Positions 62,931 to 64,000 of a stretch of DNA of 64,000 bases are shown here, piece after piece. The DNA is taken from NCBI GenBank assembly GCA_963921825.1, contig OY997592.1, positions 54,642,336-54,706,335 on the forward strand. Reading direction: 5' to 3'. The stretch comes from Erodium maritimum (Eukaryota > Streptophyta > Magnoliopsida > Geraniales > Geraniaceae). Under the pieces are notes generated by a model. It ran no database searches. It was not told the origin of the DNA and was given only the letters and a program-made list of their open reading frames with translations. Position 1 is the first letter of the stretch. The number at the start of each line of letters is the position of its first letter. A program made the position numbers and the translations under genes.

Positions 62931-63518
62931 ATTGGTAATGATTTACTGTGTGTTGTACTCAGTGACTCTTTGAGATATGGTTTGGGTGTGAACATTGTGT
63001 AATTGTTAATTGTTGAGCAGGGTGATCTCATACGCCAAGTGTGGCGATTGGGTAAGTGATTTGATCACACGAGGTATGGTTAAGTGAGGGTTATTATGAT
63101 TGTGGTTGTGATTGTGATTACCGTTCGGCTCGTTAGTTATTGTGCTTTACTAGTATGTCATATTTGGACGGTTACCCGTGGTGGTGAGCGGATAGCTCAT
63201 CCCATTTACTACTTTTTTCCTACTGGGCGAAAGCTCACCCCCTCTATTACTGTTTTACAGGTTTCGATCGTCTGTTGGGTTAGAGGATGTCTCGGAGCCT
63301 GTGAGCTTAGCGAGAGTCCTAGCTTGTGGGTTGTCTAGAGACGTATTTACTTTTTCGTACCAACTTTTTATATTTGGATTTGAGCATTTGACTCTTGGTA
63401 CCAGAATTACCGGGTTTGGATTATTTATTGAAGGTTTATTTCATTAAATTTTACTTTATTTATTATCCGTTTTAGTTCACGTCTCGTGTCCGGTCAAAAC
63501 CGGATTTGACGCGTGACA

Positions 63519-63907
63519 TGGAAGATCTCGGGCGCGAGGCTATCAAGACGTCAGCCTGAATCCCTAGTAGTACCTGTTGGGACTGCTCCCACACGAATTT
63601 CTCCATATCCTGGGGCGCGGTAGTATAACATAGTAGGGATGGAGGGTTGGGAGAGGCTCGGTGGCGGTGTTCAAATCTCTCTGGTGGAGTCTATTGAGTC
63701 GTTAATTTCGGATTGGCAATACGGTGGGGCCAACCTCCTCCTTTCTCAGAGTTCCCTGCCTAGGATGGGGTAGAGATTGGAGCTCCGATGCTGGAGTGGT
63801 CTGGATCCGCTGACGGTTGCCAAGGCGAATCAGCCAAGTTCGACGTGACAGGAGAAGGTCGCATCAACCAGGGGATATGGTGGGCACAGAAGGCTCCCTT
63901 GGCAGAC
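63519..63907. other. Decayed GC-rich repeat-like DNA, right part
   Basis: No gene recognised; likely the continuation of 59499-60249. Confidence 0.3.
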
Positions 63908-64000
63908 CAGGATCGCCTGTGAAGGGTCGGGGTAAACTCGGAGACCCGATTTCCAGGATCGCCTGTGGAGGGCCGGGGTAAACTCGGAGACCCGATTTCC
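63908..64000. repeat. 47-bp tandem repeat at the window end
   Basis: Two copies of a unit reading AGGATCGCCTGTG(A/G)AGGG through GGAGACCCGATTTCC, at about 63908-63953 and 63954-64000, differing at two positions. The array runs off the window. Confidence 0.9.

Larger units (their letters stand above)
60250..63518 (+). mobile_element. LTR-like element 4 (3269 bp), diverged member in opposite orientation
   Basis: Begins TGTAAGAACCGCCCCCGGTC and ends GACGCGTGACA, the reverse-complement pattern of solo LTRs 1-3 (TGTAATAACCACTCCCGG...GGGGCGTGACA). It also shares an inverted GTTGACTTT...AAAAGTCAAC motif near the start and a hairpin at the equivalent interior position. Flanking five-base strings (TGATG, TGGAA) do not match, so unlike the other three it may be a recombinant or an older copy. 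A purine-rich block and possible splice donor near 60690-60836 suggest the transcript start lies there. No coding content. Confidence 0.75.

Noticed and set aside
60245..63523. Target duplication for LTR-like element 4
   Set aside because: TGATG and TGGAA do not match well enough; I do not claim a duplication.

Overview
The window is nuclear DNA of a flowering plant, most likely a eudicot; I cannot name the species. This rests on plant-type retroelements (Athila-lineage Ty3/gypsy, Ty1/copia with an initiator-Met tRNA primer site, an L1-type LINE with an RRM in ORF1), plant DNA transposons (PIF/Harbinger with a Myb/SANT ORF1, a Mutator-like element carrying a DUF1985/Ulp1 gene) and one ordinary intron-rich host gene with plant splice sites. 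There are no operons, rRNA, tRNA or CRISPR.

The only clear host gene is an ADP-ribosylation factor (ARF1-class small GTPase) on the minus strand, 24389-27420. It has six coding exons and an intron in the 5' leader, and all its motifs are intact. Nearly everything else is nested transposable elements.

Layout. 1-~10640: a damaged Athila-like gypsy element on the minus strand; its gag is split by a 3.2-kb solo LTR (5719-8952), and its pol carries a piece of its own LTR end between RNase H and integrase. 10640-16390: non-coding LTR-retrotransposon-like DNA split by a second solo LTR (11441-14868). 16390-19900: a copia fragment split by a PIF/Harbinger element (17010-19313) that kept only ORF1. 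21285-~22270: a diverged Athila-type LTR piece. 22300-24000: no recognisable gene. 24389-27420: ARF1. 27456-28796: a 1.34-kb AT-rich foldback element right beside the ARF1 transcription start. 28807-36179: a 7.4-kb MULE with a near-complete transposase on plus and a decayed DUF1985-Ulp1 (Kaonashi-type) gene on minus, the two converging and overlapping. 36486-38056: a MULE-like element with a 9-bp target duplication and a GC-rich, possibly captured, interior (Pack-MULE candidate). 38841-44234: an L1 LINE with its target duplication. ~44713-45156: a foldback MITE. 45199-55660: a copia element with both LTRs and a CCTCA duplication; its 3' LTR was hit by a third solo LTR (45324-48479) and by a 1.35-kb inverted-repeat transposon (48514-49864). 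57105-59495: a second PIF/Harbinger element with two ORF1 remnants. 60250-63518: a fourth, diverged and oppositely oriented member of the solo-LTR family. 63908-64000: a short tandem repeat running off the end.

The elements mostly do not work together; they record a stack of insertions whose order can be read from who interrupts whom. The most interesting unit is the MULE at 28807-36179. Its transposase is one homopolymer base away from open, its partner protein has a Ser in place of the Ulp1 catalytic Cys, and both subterminal regions carry arrays of a TCGGCC-containing motif. That is the layout expected if element-encoded proteins recognise the element's own ends.
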